Shown here in pieces: positions 54,586-63,684 of a stretch of 64,000 nt of DNA; position 1 is the stretch's first letter; each line of letters begins with the position of its first letter. Where the stretch lies: positions 186,001 to 250,000 of the forward strand of contig NZ_JAASQJ010000002.1 in the NCBI RefSeq assembly GCF_011762185.1, in the 5' to 3' direction. The notes below the pieces were generated by a model, which ran no database searches, was not told the DNA's origin, and saw only the letters and a program-made list of their open reading frames with translations. The stretch is from Dyadobacter arcticus (lineage in GTDB: Bacteria > Bacteroidota > Bacteroidia > Cytophagales > Spirosomataceae). Both the position numbers and the translations under genes were made by a program.

Positions 54586-55779
54586 ATGGAAAACTCAGCC
54601 TTGTTAAAAGCGATCATCGACAATGCGATCGACGGGATTATCACGATTGACTGTCAGGGAACCATAGAAACGATTAACCCATCTGGTTGCAGGTTGTTTG
54701 AATATGACCCCGGCGAGGTTATCGGGCAAAACATTTCCATGTTAATGCCCTCCCCCGACCGTGACAAACACAATGATTATCTCCATAATTATCATCAGAC
54801 TGCTAAAAAGTCCATAATCGGAACCGGCAGAGAAGTAACAGGTCTGAGAAAATCGGGCGCAGTTTTTCCTTTTCGCTTAGGCATCAGTGAGGTCCAGTTT
54901 TCAGGCCGGAAAATATACACAGGGTTCATTCATGACCTAAGTCGCGAAAAGGATGCCGAAGAGAAGTTAAAGGAATATGCGCTCCATTTGGAAGAGCAAG
55001 TGCAGGAACGCACCCGTTTATTGCATGAAACGATAACGGCACTGGGCGAAGCCAAAGAAAAAGTGAGCCGGTTACTGGAAAAAGAAATGGAGCTCGGCCA
55101 GCTGAAAAGCAGGTTTGTGTCGATGGCTTCGCATGAATTCCGTACTCCATTGAGTGCGATCCAGCTTTCCTCCATTTTGATCGAGAAATATTCCGGGGAG
55201 TCGATCAGCCCGAATATTTCCCGGCATACCGCTAAAATCAAGGTTTTGGTCGCTCACCTAACTGGCGTGCTCAATGATTTTCTTTCACTGGAAAGGCTTG
55301 AAGCGGGAGAATTTAAACCCGTTTTAACAGAATTTGACATCGTAAAATTCTCTGAGGAAATCACCGAAGATATGCAGCTGATCGCAAAACAAAACCAGCA
55401 GATTATTTATCAGCATTCCGGCACCTCAGCTACTGTAATCCTGGATCAATCCTTATTGAGAAACGCCATTGTCAACCTGATCAGCAATGCAATCAAATAT
55501 TCCGGCGAGAATACGTTCATCGAATTCAATACTGAAATAACGCCGTCTCTAACGAGTATCTGTATTCAAGATAATGGGATCGGTATACCCAAAGAAGACC
55601 AGGAACATTTATTTGAAGCCTTTTTCAGGGCACATAACACCGGTACTATTCCGGGAACGGGTTTGGGCCTGAACATCGTCAGCAGGTATGTCCAGCTAAT
55701 GAACGGACAGGTTAAGTTTACAAGCAATGTAAACCAGGGCACTTCATTCACACTTTCTTTTGAAAATAGTCATGAATGA
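54586..55779 (+). CDS. PAS sensor histidine kinase, FixL-like
   Basis: A 397-residue soluble kinase. The PAS domain spans about residues 5-118; GREVTGLRKSGAVFPFRLGI and MLMPSPDRDKHNDYLHNY line up with the heme PAS of rhizobial FixL. His62 (KHNDYL) occupies the place of the FixL heme ligand (HDGYLQR), and Arg82 that of the FixL distal Arg in GIDRVV. A coiled linker (120-175) leads to HisKA (ASHEFRTPLSAIQLS, His183) and HATPase_c (NLISNAIKYSG, IQDNGIGIP, GTGLGLNIV). It overlaps the regulator gene by 8 bp. O2 or NO sensing is inferred from the conserved His and not demonstrated. Confidence 0.88.
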   Translation: MENSALLKAIIDNAIDGIITIDCQGTIETINPSGCRLFEYDPGEVIGQNISMLMPSPDRDKHNDYLHNYHQTAKKSIIGTGREVTGLRKSGAVFPFRLGISEVQFSGRKIYTGFIHDLSREKDAEEKLKEYALHLEEQVQERTRLLHETITALGEAKEKVSRLLEKEMELGQLKSRFVSMASHEFRTPLSAIQLSSILIEKYSGESISPNISRHTAKIKVLVAHLTGVLNDFLSLERLEAGEFKPVLTEFDIVKFSEEITEDMQLIAKQNQQIIYQHSGTSATVILDQSLLRNAIVNLISNAIKYSGENTFIEFNTEITPSLTSICIQDNGIGIPKEDQEHLFEAFFRAHNTGTIPGTGLGLNIVSRYVQLMNGQVKFTSNVNQGTSFTLSFENSHE

Positions 55780-56821
55780 AAAGATCCTGATTATTGAAGA
55801 CAATGATGACATCAGGGAAAGCACCGCTGAAATCCTTGAATTTTCAGGCTATGTGGTCAGGCAGGCCAACAATGGAAAAGAAGGTGTTGAACTCGCGCTC
55901 CGGCAAAGGCCTGATTTAATACTTTGTGATATCATGATGCCCGAAATGGACGGTTACGGTGTGCTATATATGCTTGGAAAAAACTTGGAGACTGACTCAA
56001 TCCCGTTTATTTTCCTGACGGCAAAAGCGGAGAGAATCGATTTCAGAAAAGGGATGGAAATGGGTGCTGATGACTACCTGACCAAACCATTTGATGAAAT
56101 AGAACTCTTAAAAGCAATTGAAGGGAGACTTGCAAAAGAGCAGAAACAAAAAGCGTTTCATAGTAAAACGCTGCAAAGACTGGAAAGCCTTACAGCTGTT
56201 TCAGAAAGTGGAGCCGCGAACCTACAAGCATTGATTACCGGCCGTAAAATTAGGCAGATCAAAAAAGGGCAGATTGTGTATTATGACGGGGATCAGCCGC
56301 TTGGCATCTATCTGGTGCTGGACGGCTCCATCAAAACGGCCAAAAGATCAGAGGACGGCAGGGAGCTCGTAACGGGGCTTTTTAGAACGGATGATTACCT
56401 GGGCGTAAGCGCCTTACTTCTGGAGCACGCTTTTACCGAAACCGCAGAAGCACTGGAAGACTCAGCCGTTTGCATGCTGCAAAAAGATTCGGTCATCGCG
56501 CTTATCAACCAATATCCTGATATTGGCAGTCAGTTCATCAGGATCCTGTCCAATGACATCCACGAGAAGGAAGAACAGTTGCTAAGCCTTGCTTATCATT
56601 CGGTCCGAAAACGGTTGTCGAACGTGCTGGTTAAATTGAGCACACAAGGACAGCTGACAGAATTTAAAATGTCCAGGGATGAGCTCGCTTCGATGGCTGG
56701 TATCGCCTCGGAGACGGTAAGCCGCACGCTCACTGACTTTAAGGACGAAGGTTTGATCGACAAAAAGGGAAGCATGATTATTATCCAGGACCTGGATGGA
56801 CTTCAAAAAATGAAAAACTGA
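55772..56821 (+). CDS. Response regulator fused to a Crp/Fnr-type DNA-binding module
   Basis: A 349-residue protein. REC domain (1-120) has acidic Asp10, phospho-acceptor Asp53 (LILCDIMMPEMDGYG), Thr83 and Lys105 (YLTKPFD). A cNMP-type beta-roll (about 155-260, GQIVYYDGDQPLGIYLVLDG) and a Crp HTH (about 280-340) follow. The recognition helix reads SETVSRTL: Glu314 and Arg318 match the base-contacting Glu and Arg of Crp, and Ser317 matches Fnr. The beta-roll lacks an obvious cAMP-binding PRAxS-type segment, so phosphorylation probably replaces the ligand. The ATG at 55772 overlaps the kinase gene by 8 bp, so kinase and regulator are a coupled pair. Likely reader of the 16-bp operator (inference). 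Confidence 0.9.
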   Translation: MNEKILIIEDNDDIRESTAEILEFSGYVVRQANNGKEGVELALRQRPDLILCDIMMPEMDGYGVLYMLGKNLETDSIPFIFLTAKAERIDFRKGMEMGADDYLTKPFDEIELLKAIEGRLAKEQKQKAFHSKTLQRLESLTAVSESGAANLQALITGRKIRQIKKGQIVYYDGDQPLGIYLVLDGSIKTAKRSEDGRELVTGLFRTDDYLGVSALLLEHAFTETAEALEDSAVCMLQKDSVIALINQYPDIGSQFIRILSNDIHEKEEQLLSLAYHSVRKRLSNVLVKLSTQGQLTEFKMSRDELASMAGIASETVSRTLTDFKDEGLIDKKGSMIIIQDLDGLQKMKN

Positions 56822-56855
56822 TAAGCATCACATAAAAGCCTGATGTTACTTGCCG

Positions 56856-56883
56856 TTGACATAACCTGATGTAGTTAATTTCG
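56856..56883 (+). promoter_or_regulatory. Possible Bacteroidota promoter of ldhA
   Basis: TTG at 56856-56858 and TAATTTCG at 56876-56883 resemble the -33 TTG and -7 TAnnTTTG elements of Bacteroidota with one mismatch and suitable spacing, ending 22 bp before the ATG at 56906. Confidence 0.4.
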
Positions 56884-56905
56884 TGTATTGGAAACGACCG
56901 ACATC

Positions 56906-57883
56906 ATGAAAGTAGTAGCATATAGTGTAAAGACCTTCGAAAAGAAGTTTTTGGCCATGGCCAATCAAAAAAAGCATGACATTACGCTGATATCCAATGC
57001 ACTCAGCTTAACTACCTGCCGTTTTGCCGAAGGTAAAGAGGCGGTGCTTGTATCGACTAATGATGAAGTCTCCGCACCTATTATCGATAAATTGGCTGAA
57101 ATTGGTATAAAATATATTGCAACGCGTTCTACCGGAACAGACCATATAGATAAAGAGGCTGCTGCACTGAGGGGAATAAAGCTCGCAAGTGTGCCCGCGT
57201 ACTCCCCCGCTTCCATTGCGGAACTTGCAGTTGCGTTAGCGATGGCACTCAACCGTCATCTCATACAAGCCGACGCCGACAGCCATCATTACAATTTTAA
57301 GCTCGATGGTCTTACCGGATTTACCTTTTCGGGAAAGACAGTTGGAATCGTAGGACTGGGAAACACAGGCAAGGCCGCTGCCGCCATTTTTAAAGGCTTG
57401 GGATGCTATGTATTAGGTTTTGATATCATTAAACAGGATGGTCTGGAAAATATCGAGCAAGTATCCCTAAACGATCTTCTTGCGCAATCAGATGTTATCT
57501 CACTGCATTTACCTTTGACTCCGCAATCAAAACATATGATTAATGTGTCAAGTATTGCATTGATGAAAGACGGAGTTATGCTCATTAACACTTCCAGGGG
57601 CGCATTGATCAATACGGAGGACCTGCCTGACGCTCTTGATCGGGGAAAGATCGGATACCTGGGAATCGATGTTTACGAATATGAAAAACCGATTTTATCC
57701 GAGGATGACCATTCTAATCAGATCAAAGATCCTCTACTTATCAAATTGCTAACCTATCCCAATGTAATCGTAACCCCGCACCAGGCATTTCTCACCATTG
57801 AGGCACTACAACAAATCGCCCAGAGCACGATCGAAAATCTAGGTAATTGGGAGTCTTCATTGAAAAGCAGCCCGATTCACTGA
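56906..57883 (+). CDS. ldhA: D-lactate dehydrogenase (2-hydroxyacid dehydrogenase family)
   Basis: About 325 residues. NAD-binding GLGNTGKAAAAIFKGLG, substrate-contact Arg in NTSRGALINTEDL, catalytic His in TPHQAFLTIEAL, and RSTGTDHID near residue 75. The ILSEDDHSNQIKDPLL stretch is typical of fermentative D-LDH. It reduces pyruvate to D-lactate and regenerates NAD+ without oxygen. I start at ATG 56906 instead of the upstream TTG. It directly follows the sensor-regulator pair, suiting an oxygen-limitation response. Confidence 0.92.
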   Translation: MKVVAYSVKTFEKKFLAMANQKKHDITLISNALSLTTCRFAEGKEAVLVSTNDEVSAPIIDKLAEIGIKYIATRSTGTDHIDKEAAALRGIKLASVPAYSPASIAELAVALAMALNRHLIQADADSHHYNFKLDGLTGFTFSGKTVGIVGLGNTGKAAAAIFKGLGCYVLGFDIIKQDGLENIEQVSLNDLLAQSDVISLHLPLTPQSKHMINVSSIALMKDGVMLINTSRGALINTEDLPDALDRGKIGYLGIDVYEYEKPILSEDDHSNQIKDPLLIKLLTYPNVIVTPHQAFLTIEALQQIAQSTIENLGNWESSLKSSPIH

Positions 57884-57915
57884 TTAGTATTGCCAATCTT
57901 ATCAAACCATATCTC

Positions 57916-58260
57916 ATGAAATACCCATATGAATTTGTTGATCAAATGCTCCAGGGCTCAGATGACACACAGGTCGCAACCCAACTATATTGCTACTCCG
58001 GAAAAATAGGTAAAGAAAACCTAATGGAATTTTGCACAAGTAAAAACGGAGAATTTCCGGATACACCCTTGTACAAACTGATGATCTTCGACCAGCGGCA
58101 TAATGCGATCTTTACTTCGGCGCTGGCGGATATGGGAGTTGATCAAGGGCAAACCAACCATCTTCGGGCAATCTATACTTATAACCACTCCGAACAGACA
58201 GGTAATCTGGACATTTTGGATGATAAGCACACAGTCATAACCAAGCGTATGGCGATTTAA
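57916..58260 (+). CDS. Hypothetical protein between ldhA and the L,D-transpeptidase
   Basis: 114 residues from the ATG at 57916 (an open frame extends back to a TTG at 57847 inside ldhA). No recognised domain. Contains two Cys (YCYSG, EFCTSK) and a mixed alpha/beta appearance. It ends 6 bp before the L,D-transpeptidase start, so it is likely in the same operon. Confidence 0.6.
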   Translation: MKYPYEFVDQMLQGSDDTQVATQLYCYSGKIGKENLMEFCTSKNGEFPDTPLYKLMIFDQRHNAIFTSALADMGVDQGQTNHLRAIYTYNHSEQTGNLDILDDKHTVITKRMAI

Positions 58261-58266
58261 GATACG

Positions 58267-59901
58267 ATGGAAAAAATCATCAGTTCTCTCAAAACTTGTC
58301 GCCTAATGACTCTATTCGCTTTTGCGATTGCCCTGCCTTTGTTGTCCTCTTGCCAAACCAAGAAAGAATCTCGCACCGATCGTGCCAAAAGAGATACTAC
58401 CATCAGAATTGAAAACGCTTTCACCAAGCTTTTCATTGACACGACTGCAATTATGCAATTTATGCAAACGCATAAAAGCGACGATAGCCTTAATAACAAA
58501 ATCCAAGATTTTTATAATCGGAGGAACAATCAGTTTGCATGGTTTTTTCCCGACGGAATGGCTGAGTATGTGCAAACATTCCTGAGCCTGCAAAATGACT
58601 ATATTTTCGATTCCGGTGACAGTTCGCTCTTTGACCCTTCCCTGCTGGCGAGTATTGATTCCCTGGATCTGCGTAAAGATATTATATCAACTGACCCTGC
58701 GGTAATAAAAACCGAACTGGCATTGACAGAACATTTTTTCAGGTATACTCAGAAAGCCTACTCGGGCGACAGAAGCATCAACATTCAGGAACTGGATTGG
58801 TTTATCCCCCGAAAAAAAGTTAACCCTGGTGAATTCCTGGATTCTCTGGTACAAAATAATGGAGAAAATTTAGCTTCTTATGAACCAGTGAACCGGCAGT
58901 ATAACCTGCTTAAAGAGCAATTAAGAATCTACCATTCGCTTTCGTCCGAAGACTGGACGGAACTGTCCACCGTTAAGGCCATAAAAAAAGGGGGCATTTC
59001 ACCGTTGATTCCCGAAATAAGAAGACGACTGGCATTGCTGAGAGATATGGAAGCAGAAGCAGGTGATTCAAGCAATGTATTTGATTCTTGGCTTTTCGAG
59101 GGGGTAAAGTCTTTTCAAACCCGGCTGGGGTTAAAAAATACAGGCGAAATCGGCCGGGCATTTTTAGCAGAATTGAATGTGCCAATAGGTGAAAGGATTC
59201 GTCAAATGCTTATCAATATGGAACGGATCCGATGGGTCCCTGCCGCGCCCTCAACCGACTACATCCTTGTAAATATTCCCGAATTTCGGCTTCATATGTA
59301 TGAAAAAGGCCAGCTCGCATTTAGTATGAATGCGGTGGTAGGTACGGAGGTTCACAATACGGTGATTTTTGCGGGAACGCTGAACCAGATTGTATTCAGC
59401 CCGTACTGGAATGTGCCGCCAGGCATACTGAAAAATGAAGTTCTGCCCGGCATAAAACGCAGTAAAAATTACCTGGTCAGACATAATATGGAATGGAGCG
59501 GTGGCAGTGTGCGCCAAAAACCAGGCAAATCTAACTCCCTAGGCCTTGTGAAATTTCTTTTCCCTAACAGCTACAATATTTATCTGCACGACACCCCTTC
59601 AAAAAGTTTGTTCGGTGAATCGCAACGTGCTTTCAGCCACGGATGCATCCGGCTATCGGAGCCTAAAAAACTGGCAGAGTTCCTGCTGCGCAAAGACTCA
59701 ACCTGGACATCCGCGAAAATAACGGCCGCAATGAATAGAGGGAAGGAAAAATTTGTGCAGCTGCATGGTAGCGGCAAAATACCAGTCTTTATCGGCTACT
59801 TTACCGCCTGGGTAGACCATACCGGTAAACTCAATTTCCGAAAGGATATTTACGGGCATGATAGAAAAATGGCCGATCGATTATTTGCCTCAGGCGAATA
59901 G
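58267..59901 (+). CDS. L,D-transpeptidase, YcbB/LdtD type, lipoprotein
   Basis: A 544-residue protein with a lipoprotein-like signal (LPLLSSCQTKK), an N-terminal scaffold domain, a peptidoglycan-binding segment near residue 280 (FEGVKSFQTRLGLKNTGEIG) and the YkuD catalytic domain with SHGCIRLSEPKKLAEFLL, where Cys is the nucleophile. LdtD-type enzymes make 3-3 crosslinks in peptidoglycan and help under envelope stress. It shares an operon with the hypothetical gene before it. Confidence 0.92.
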   Translation: MEKIISSLKTCRLMTLFAFAIALPLLSSCQTKKESRTDRAKRDTTIRIENAFTKLFIDTTAIMQFMQTHKSDDSLNNKIQDFYNRRNNQFAWFFPDGMAEYVQTFLSLQNDYIFDSGDSSLFDPSLLASIDSLDLRKDIISTDPAVIKTELALTEHFFRYTQKAYSGDRSINIQELDWFIPRKKVNPGEFLDSLVQNNGENLASYEPVNRQYNLLKEQLRIYHSLSSEDWTELSTVKAIKKGGISPLIPEIRRRLALLRDMEAEAGDSSNVFDSWLFEGVKSFQTRLGLKNTGEIGRAFLAELNVPIGERIRQMLINMERIRWVPAAPSTDYILVNIPEFRLHMYEKGQLAFSMNAVVGTEVHNTVIFAGTLNQIVFSPYWNVPPGILKNEVLPGIKRSKNYLVRHNMEWSGGSVRQKPGKSNSLGLVKFLFPNSYNIYLHDTPSKSLFGESQRAFSHGCIRLSEPKKLAEFLLRKDSTWTSAKITAAMNRGKEKFVQLHGSGKIPVFIGYFTAWVDHTGKLNFRKDIYGHDRKMADRLFASGE

Positions 59902-59919
59902 AATAACGCTAATGAAGAG

Positions 59920-60010
59920 ACGGTGCGATGCTGATAAATACTGCCAGAGGAGCCTTAGTCAATACAGCGGACCTCCCTAAATAAATAATATCTGGGCGAA
60001 TACTGTTGGC
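59920..60010 (+). pseudogene. Fragment of a second 2-hydroxyacid dehydrogenase
   Basis: About 60 bases read GAMLINTARGALVNTADLPK then stop, closely matching DGVMLINTSRGALINTEDLP of ldhA at 56906. Nothing else of the enzyme remains. A relic of a duplicated ldh beside the transposon scar. Confidence 0.65.
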
Positions 60011-60056
60011 TTTATTCCCAGAAATTTGATTCTCAAACTCGAAAGAAAAATTCAGG

Positions 60057-61685
60057 ATGAAGCTTAAAACAAAAAAATATACGACTCACATAGCCCGACA
60101 GGGCATCAGGAAGCAGCATGTTCTCTTTTTCATGATACTTTCGCTGACAAGCTGTAAAAACGATCCGCAAAAGTTGAAGCCTTCCATGGAGCCTATAACC
60201 GAATCGGTATATGCATCAGGTATTGTCAAAAGTAAAAACCAATACCAGGTTTACGCTTCTGCTGCCGGCATCATCAGCAGGATTTTGGTTAGCAAAGGAG
60301 ATATCATTTCCAAAGGAACCCCGCTCGTACAGATCACAAATACCGCTGCAAAATTGAACACCGAAAACGCGCTTCTGAATGCCCAATACGCATCGGTGGC
60401 TTCAAACAAAGAAAAGCTTGATGAACTGTCAATGGCGATCAGGCTTGCAAATACGAAGCTGGACAATGACCTTTCACTATTGCAACGCCAAAAAAATCTC
60501 TGGGCACAAAAAGTAGGGACCAGCAATGATTTGGATGCCAGGCAGCTTACTTATGCCAATTCAAAAAACGGTTATCAAACCGCAAAACTCCGTTTTGCAG
60601 AGATGCAAAAGCAAATCAGTTTCCAGCAGAAACAATCACGTAAGACATTGGAAATATCAAAAACTGCGTCTGGGGACTTCACCGTCAGAAGCGAGCGAGA
60701 CGGAAAGGTATATGATATACTTAAAGAATCTGGCGAGATGGTTAATACTATAAACCCCATTGCGCTTGTAGGAGATGCGAATGACTTTTTATTGGAATTG
60801 CAGATCGACGAAAATGATATAACAAGAATAAAGGCGGGACAAAAAATGCTGCTTACAATGGATAGCTACAAAGGACAGATTTTTGAAGCAATAGTTGACA
60901 AGGTTATTCCCGTGGCAGGTCTTGACGAAGAAGCGTTGGTGCCCGAATCCGATCCGGAAATGCAGGAGCTCAGTGGCATGCTTGACAAAATTATGCAAAT
61001 TCAAAACCCTGACCTTGCGGCTAGTAAGCTAACAGAACAATCGATTGCAAATCAAAAACAGGTTTTTCCAGTTATCCAATCCAGTGACCAGGCTAACATT
61101 ACATTACTCGGAGGTGCCGACACGCACTCGGATTCAGCGGCAACGCGCCATCCTGACCGATTGAGCGCAAGTACGGGATTCTACTCGCTGGAAAACTCAG
61201 AACCCAGCTCGACAAATCTGCCTGCCATTGAGGCTGTGATTGATCAGAATCAAACGCTGGTCACGGGGGCCACAATCAAGCTAAGACTGTCAACTGATGT
61301 CTTCATTGCAGGCAAACGGATTCCGGCTGGCAGCTTTTTGTACGGCAAAGCAAGCTTAAACCAGGAGCGGTTGCGTGTCGTCATCGAATCCGTCCGCTCA
61401 GATAATGGGCTATTTCCCATCAGTCTATCTGTCTATGACATGGATGGAATGGAAGGAATTTATATTCCAGGAGCGATTTCTCGGGATGTTGGTAAGCAAT
61501 CTTCTGACCGGGCTATTCAAGGCATTAATATTCCGATGCTTGATCCATCGCTCGGCGCACAGGCTGCAAGTGCTGGTATTGAAGCTGCCAAAACCTTCCT
61601 CGGCAGAAAAGCAAAGCTGATTCAGGTAACCGTTAAAGCCGGTTACCGGGTGCTCCTCAAAGACGTAAACGCCAAGTCAATTTAG
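60057..61685 (+). CDS. Chimera: RND/HlyD periplasmic adaptor N-terminus fused to conjugative TraM C-terminus
   Basis: A 542-residue protein. Residues 1-285 are an RND-type adaptor: lipoprotein-like signal (MILSLTSCKN), biotinyl-lipoyl part (VYASAAGIISRILVSKGDII), long coiled hairpin (about 100-200) and beta-barrel (LELQIDENDITRIKAG, YKGQIFEAIVDKVIP). From residue ~288 it is TraM of Bacteroidota conjugative transposons: ESDPEMQELSGMLDKIM, VTGATIKLRLSTDVFIAGK, LSVYDMDGMEGIYIPGA and VTVKAGYRVLLKDV. The switch is within about 20 bases near 60910 and keeps the frame open. Neither half is complete, so it is a recombination or deletion product whose function is doubtful; translation seems still possible. 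Confidence 0.85.
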   Translation: MKLKTKKYTTHIARQGIRKQHVLFFMILSLTSCKNDPQKLKPSMEPITESVYASGIVKSKNQYQVYASAAGIISRILVSKGDIISKGTPLVQITNTAAKLNTENALLNAQYASVASNKEKLDELSMAIRLANTKLDNDLSLLQRQKNLWAQKVGTSNDLDARQLTYANSKNGYQTAKLRFAEMQKQISFQQKQSRKTLEISKTASGDFTVRSERDGKVYDILKESGEMVNTINPIALVGDANDFLLELQIDENDITRIKAGQKMLLTMDSYKGQIFEAIVDKVIPVAGLDEEALVPESDPEMQELSGMLDKIMQIQNPDLAASKLTEQSIANQKQVFPVIQSSDQANITLLGGADTHSDSAATRHPDRLSASTGFYSLENSEPSSTNLPAIEAVIDQNQTLVTGATIKLRLSTDVFIAGKRIPAGSFLYGKASLNQERLRVVIESVRSDNGLFPISLSVYDMDGMEGIYIPGAISRDVGKQSSDRAIQGINIPMLDPSLGAQAASAGIEAAKTFLGRKAKLIQVTVKAGYRVLLKDVNAKSI

Positions 61686-61714
61686 TCTCAATTTTTACTA
61701 ATCATTCAATCATC

Positions 61715-62560
61715 ATGAGAACATTTCTTTTGTGTCAGCTACTGCTGTGCCTTCTAATCATTCCAAATGGCTTTTGTCAGGTTATGGAAACCTCGATTAT
61801 TGAACCCTTCCCGCTGGAAGTAACTACGAATAAAACCACACACTTAATCTTTCCCTTCAGTATCAAATCAGTAGACCGGGGTAGCAAGGATTTACTCGCC
61901 CAGAAAGCAGCTGGCGTTGAAAACATTCTTCAAGTCAAAGCGGCCCGGGCCGGCTTGAATCCTACTAATCTAACGGTTATTACCGCCGATGGCAAGCTAT
62001 TCTCATTTGCTGTTGAATATGCTTCCGAGCCGCTTAATCTAAATATTCAGGTGAGCCCTCCATTTGAACAGATTGCCCAGCTGGGCACCGATGCCATTAA
62101 TGAAGATGAAGTCTCGAAGGTGGCTGAGACTGTCGGGACAAATAGCGATAGAAATATTTCAATCAAGGACAAATCCTCGCAAGCTGAGCTATTTATATCA
62201 GGACTCTACATTGAGGAAGGACTGCTTGTCTACAAAGTCGATCTGATCAACAACTCGTCCATCCGGTACGATATAGAGAATTTTCGATTCTTTCTTAGAG
62301 ATAGAAAACATCCGAAACGCACTGCAATTCAGGAATCAGAGATCAAGCCTTTTCACATCCGCGGCGATACCAGTGCTGTTGCCCCGCACTCCTCCCACTC
62401 TTTCATCTATGTGCTTCCAAAAATGACGATTCCGGACAAAAAATACCTGGCAATCCAGGTTCAGGAAAAGAACGGCGGCAGGCACCTCAATCTGAGAGTT
62501 CGCAACAAACACATTTTGAAGGCAGTCCCAATCAAGCAATACCCATATTATCAATTTTAA
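61715..62560 (+). CDS. traN: Conjugative transposon protein TraN
   Basis: A 281-residue protein with signal peptide and the TraN (DUF4138) domain: KTTHLIFPFSIKSVDRGSKD, ILQVKAARAGLNPTNLTVIT, later FISGLYIEEGLLVYKVDL-type strands. TraN is an outer-envelope part of the type IV secretion machinery of Bacteroidota conjugative transposons. It begins 29 bp after the TraM chimera, in the normal traM-traN order. Confidence 0.92.
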   Translation: MRTFLLCQLLLCLLIIPNGFCQVMETSIIEPFPLEVTTNKTTHLIFPFSIKSVDRGSKDLLAQKAAGVENILQVKAARAGLNPTNLTVITADGKLFSFAVEYASEPLNLNIQVSPPFEQIAQLGTDAINEDEVSKVAETVGTNSDRNISIKDKSSQAELFISGLYIEEGLLVYKVDLINNSSIRYDIENFRFFLRDRKHPKRTAIQESEIKPFHIRGDTSAVAPHSSHSFIYVLPKMTIPDKKYLAIQVQEKNGGRHLNLRVRNKHILKAVPIKQYPYYQF

Positions 62561-62572
62561 ACTTCAGAAATC

Positions 62573-63364
62573 ATGAATGAAAAGAATTTTGAATATCTGC
62601 GCGATCAAGTTAAGTATACCGGTTTTGGCGAAGGTTTGGAAAACCAGTTAAAAGACAATCTTAAAAGGCAGCCGCCAGAATTCACTTTGCAACATCAAGG
62701 TGCTTTTGGGAAAGACGAGCTTAATAGCTCACTGCATTTCAAGAAGTCTGCCACGACAGACATGTATTTCTTTAATAGTTACACTGCTTCATTGAAACAA
62801 GATCAGGCCAATGAAAAAATGAACCAGACCTTCTATATAGGTAAGGATAACAACATCACCTTAAAGGAGGGGTACAATTTAATGAGTGGGCGAGCTGTCA
62901 ACAAAGATTTGACAAATAAGGAAGGTAAGATCTACAATGCCTGGCTGCAATTGGACTTTAAGCAGACTGATAATGCGGGAAACTTCAAGCAAAAACAGTT
63001 TCATGAAAACTATGGCTTCAAGCTTGAAAATGAACTTGCTAAGCATCCCATTAAGGAATTGCAGAACGATCAGGAAAGGTCAAAACTGCTGGATTCGCTG
63101 CAAAAAGGGAACCGTCAATCGGTGACCTTCCTGGAAAACGGCAGTGAACAGCGGAGGTACATTGAGGCGAATCCTCAATTCAAGTCTATTACGGTCTACG
63201 ATTCAAACATGCACCGGATCAATAACAGGCAGTCGCAAGAGGTATCCCAATCAAAAGGGAAAGAGCAGGCACAAAAGGTAGATCAGGTCCTGGGTGACGA
63301 TGGAAAAGACCATCACTCTGGCAAAAAGCCAAAGAAAAATCAAGGAATGTCGGTAAGCCAATAA
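62573..63364 (+). CDS. Conjugative-element hypothetical protein
   Basis: A 263-residue hydrophilic protein, 12 bp after traN. It resembles proteins found in Bacteroidota conjugative elements (FGEGLENQLKDNLKRQPPEF, FKKSATTDMYFFNSYTASL) but I cannot name a domain with confidence. The last 40 residues are charged and disordered-looking. Not a core Tra protein. Confidence 0.7.
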   Translation: MNEKNFEYLRDQVKYTGFGEGLENQLKDNLKRQPPEFTLQHQGAFGKDELNSSLHFKKSATTDMYFFNSYTASLKQDQANEKMNQTFYIGKDNNITLKEGYNLMSGRAVNKDLTNKEGKIYNAWLQLDFKQTDNAGNFKQKQFHENYGFKLENELAKHPIKELQNDQERSKLLDSLQKGNRQSVTFLENGSEQRRYIEANPQFKSITVYDSNMHRINNRQSQEVSQSKGKEQAQKVDQVLGDDGKDHHSGKKPKKNQGMSVSQ

Positions 63365-63367
63365 TCT

Positions 63368-63649
63368 ATGGATATCACAAAACGTCTCGACCAATTCTTT
63401 ACCGATATCAGTGTAGACGCTCGTGTCACAGCGATGCATATCAGCGTCTACACTGCCGTTCTCCGTTGTGCAAACAGGCTAATGAGTGAATGCATATCAA
63501 TGTACAGCTATGAGCTGATGAGCCTGTCTAAAATATCTTGTGGAAAGACCTATTACAGAGTTGTCCGCGAGCTGAGCGATTTCGGATACATTGTTTATGA
63601 GCCATCATTTCATAAAAATAGGCCTAGCAATATCCGGTTGTTGGCATAG
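63368..63649 (+). CDS. Small winged-helix-like protein of the conjugative element
   Basis: A 93-residue protein whose FTDISVDARVTAMHISVYTA and MSLSKISCGKTYYRVVRELSDF look like a winged-helix/replication-initiator DNA-binding fold. It starts 3 bp after the previous stop. Likely a regulator of the element. Confidence 0.65.
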   Translation: MDITKRLDQFFTDISVDARVTAMHISVYTAVLRCANRLMSECISMYSYELMSLSKISCGKTYYRVVRELSDFGYIVYEPSFHKNRPSNIRLLA

Positions 63650-63684
63650 CAGGTCTAATAATCAACTATTGATTTTCGCAAAAT

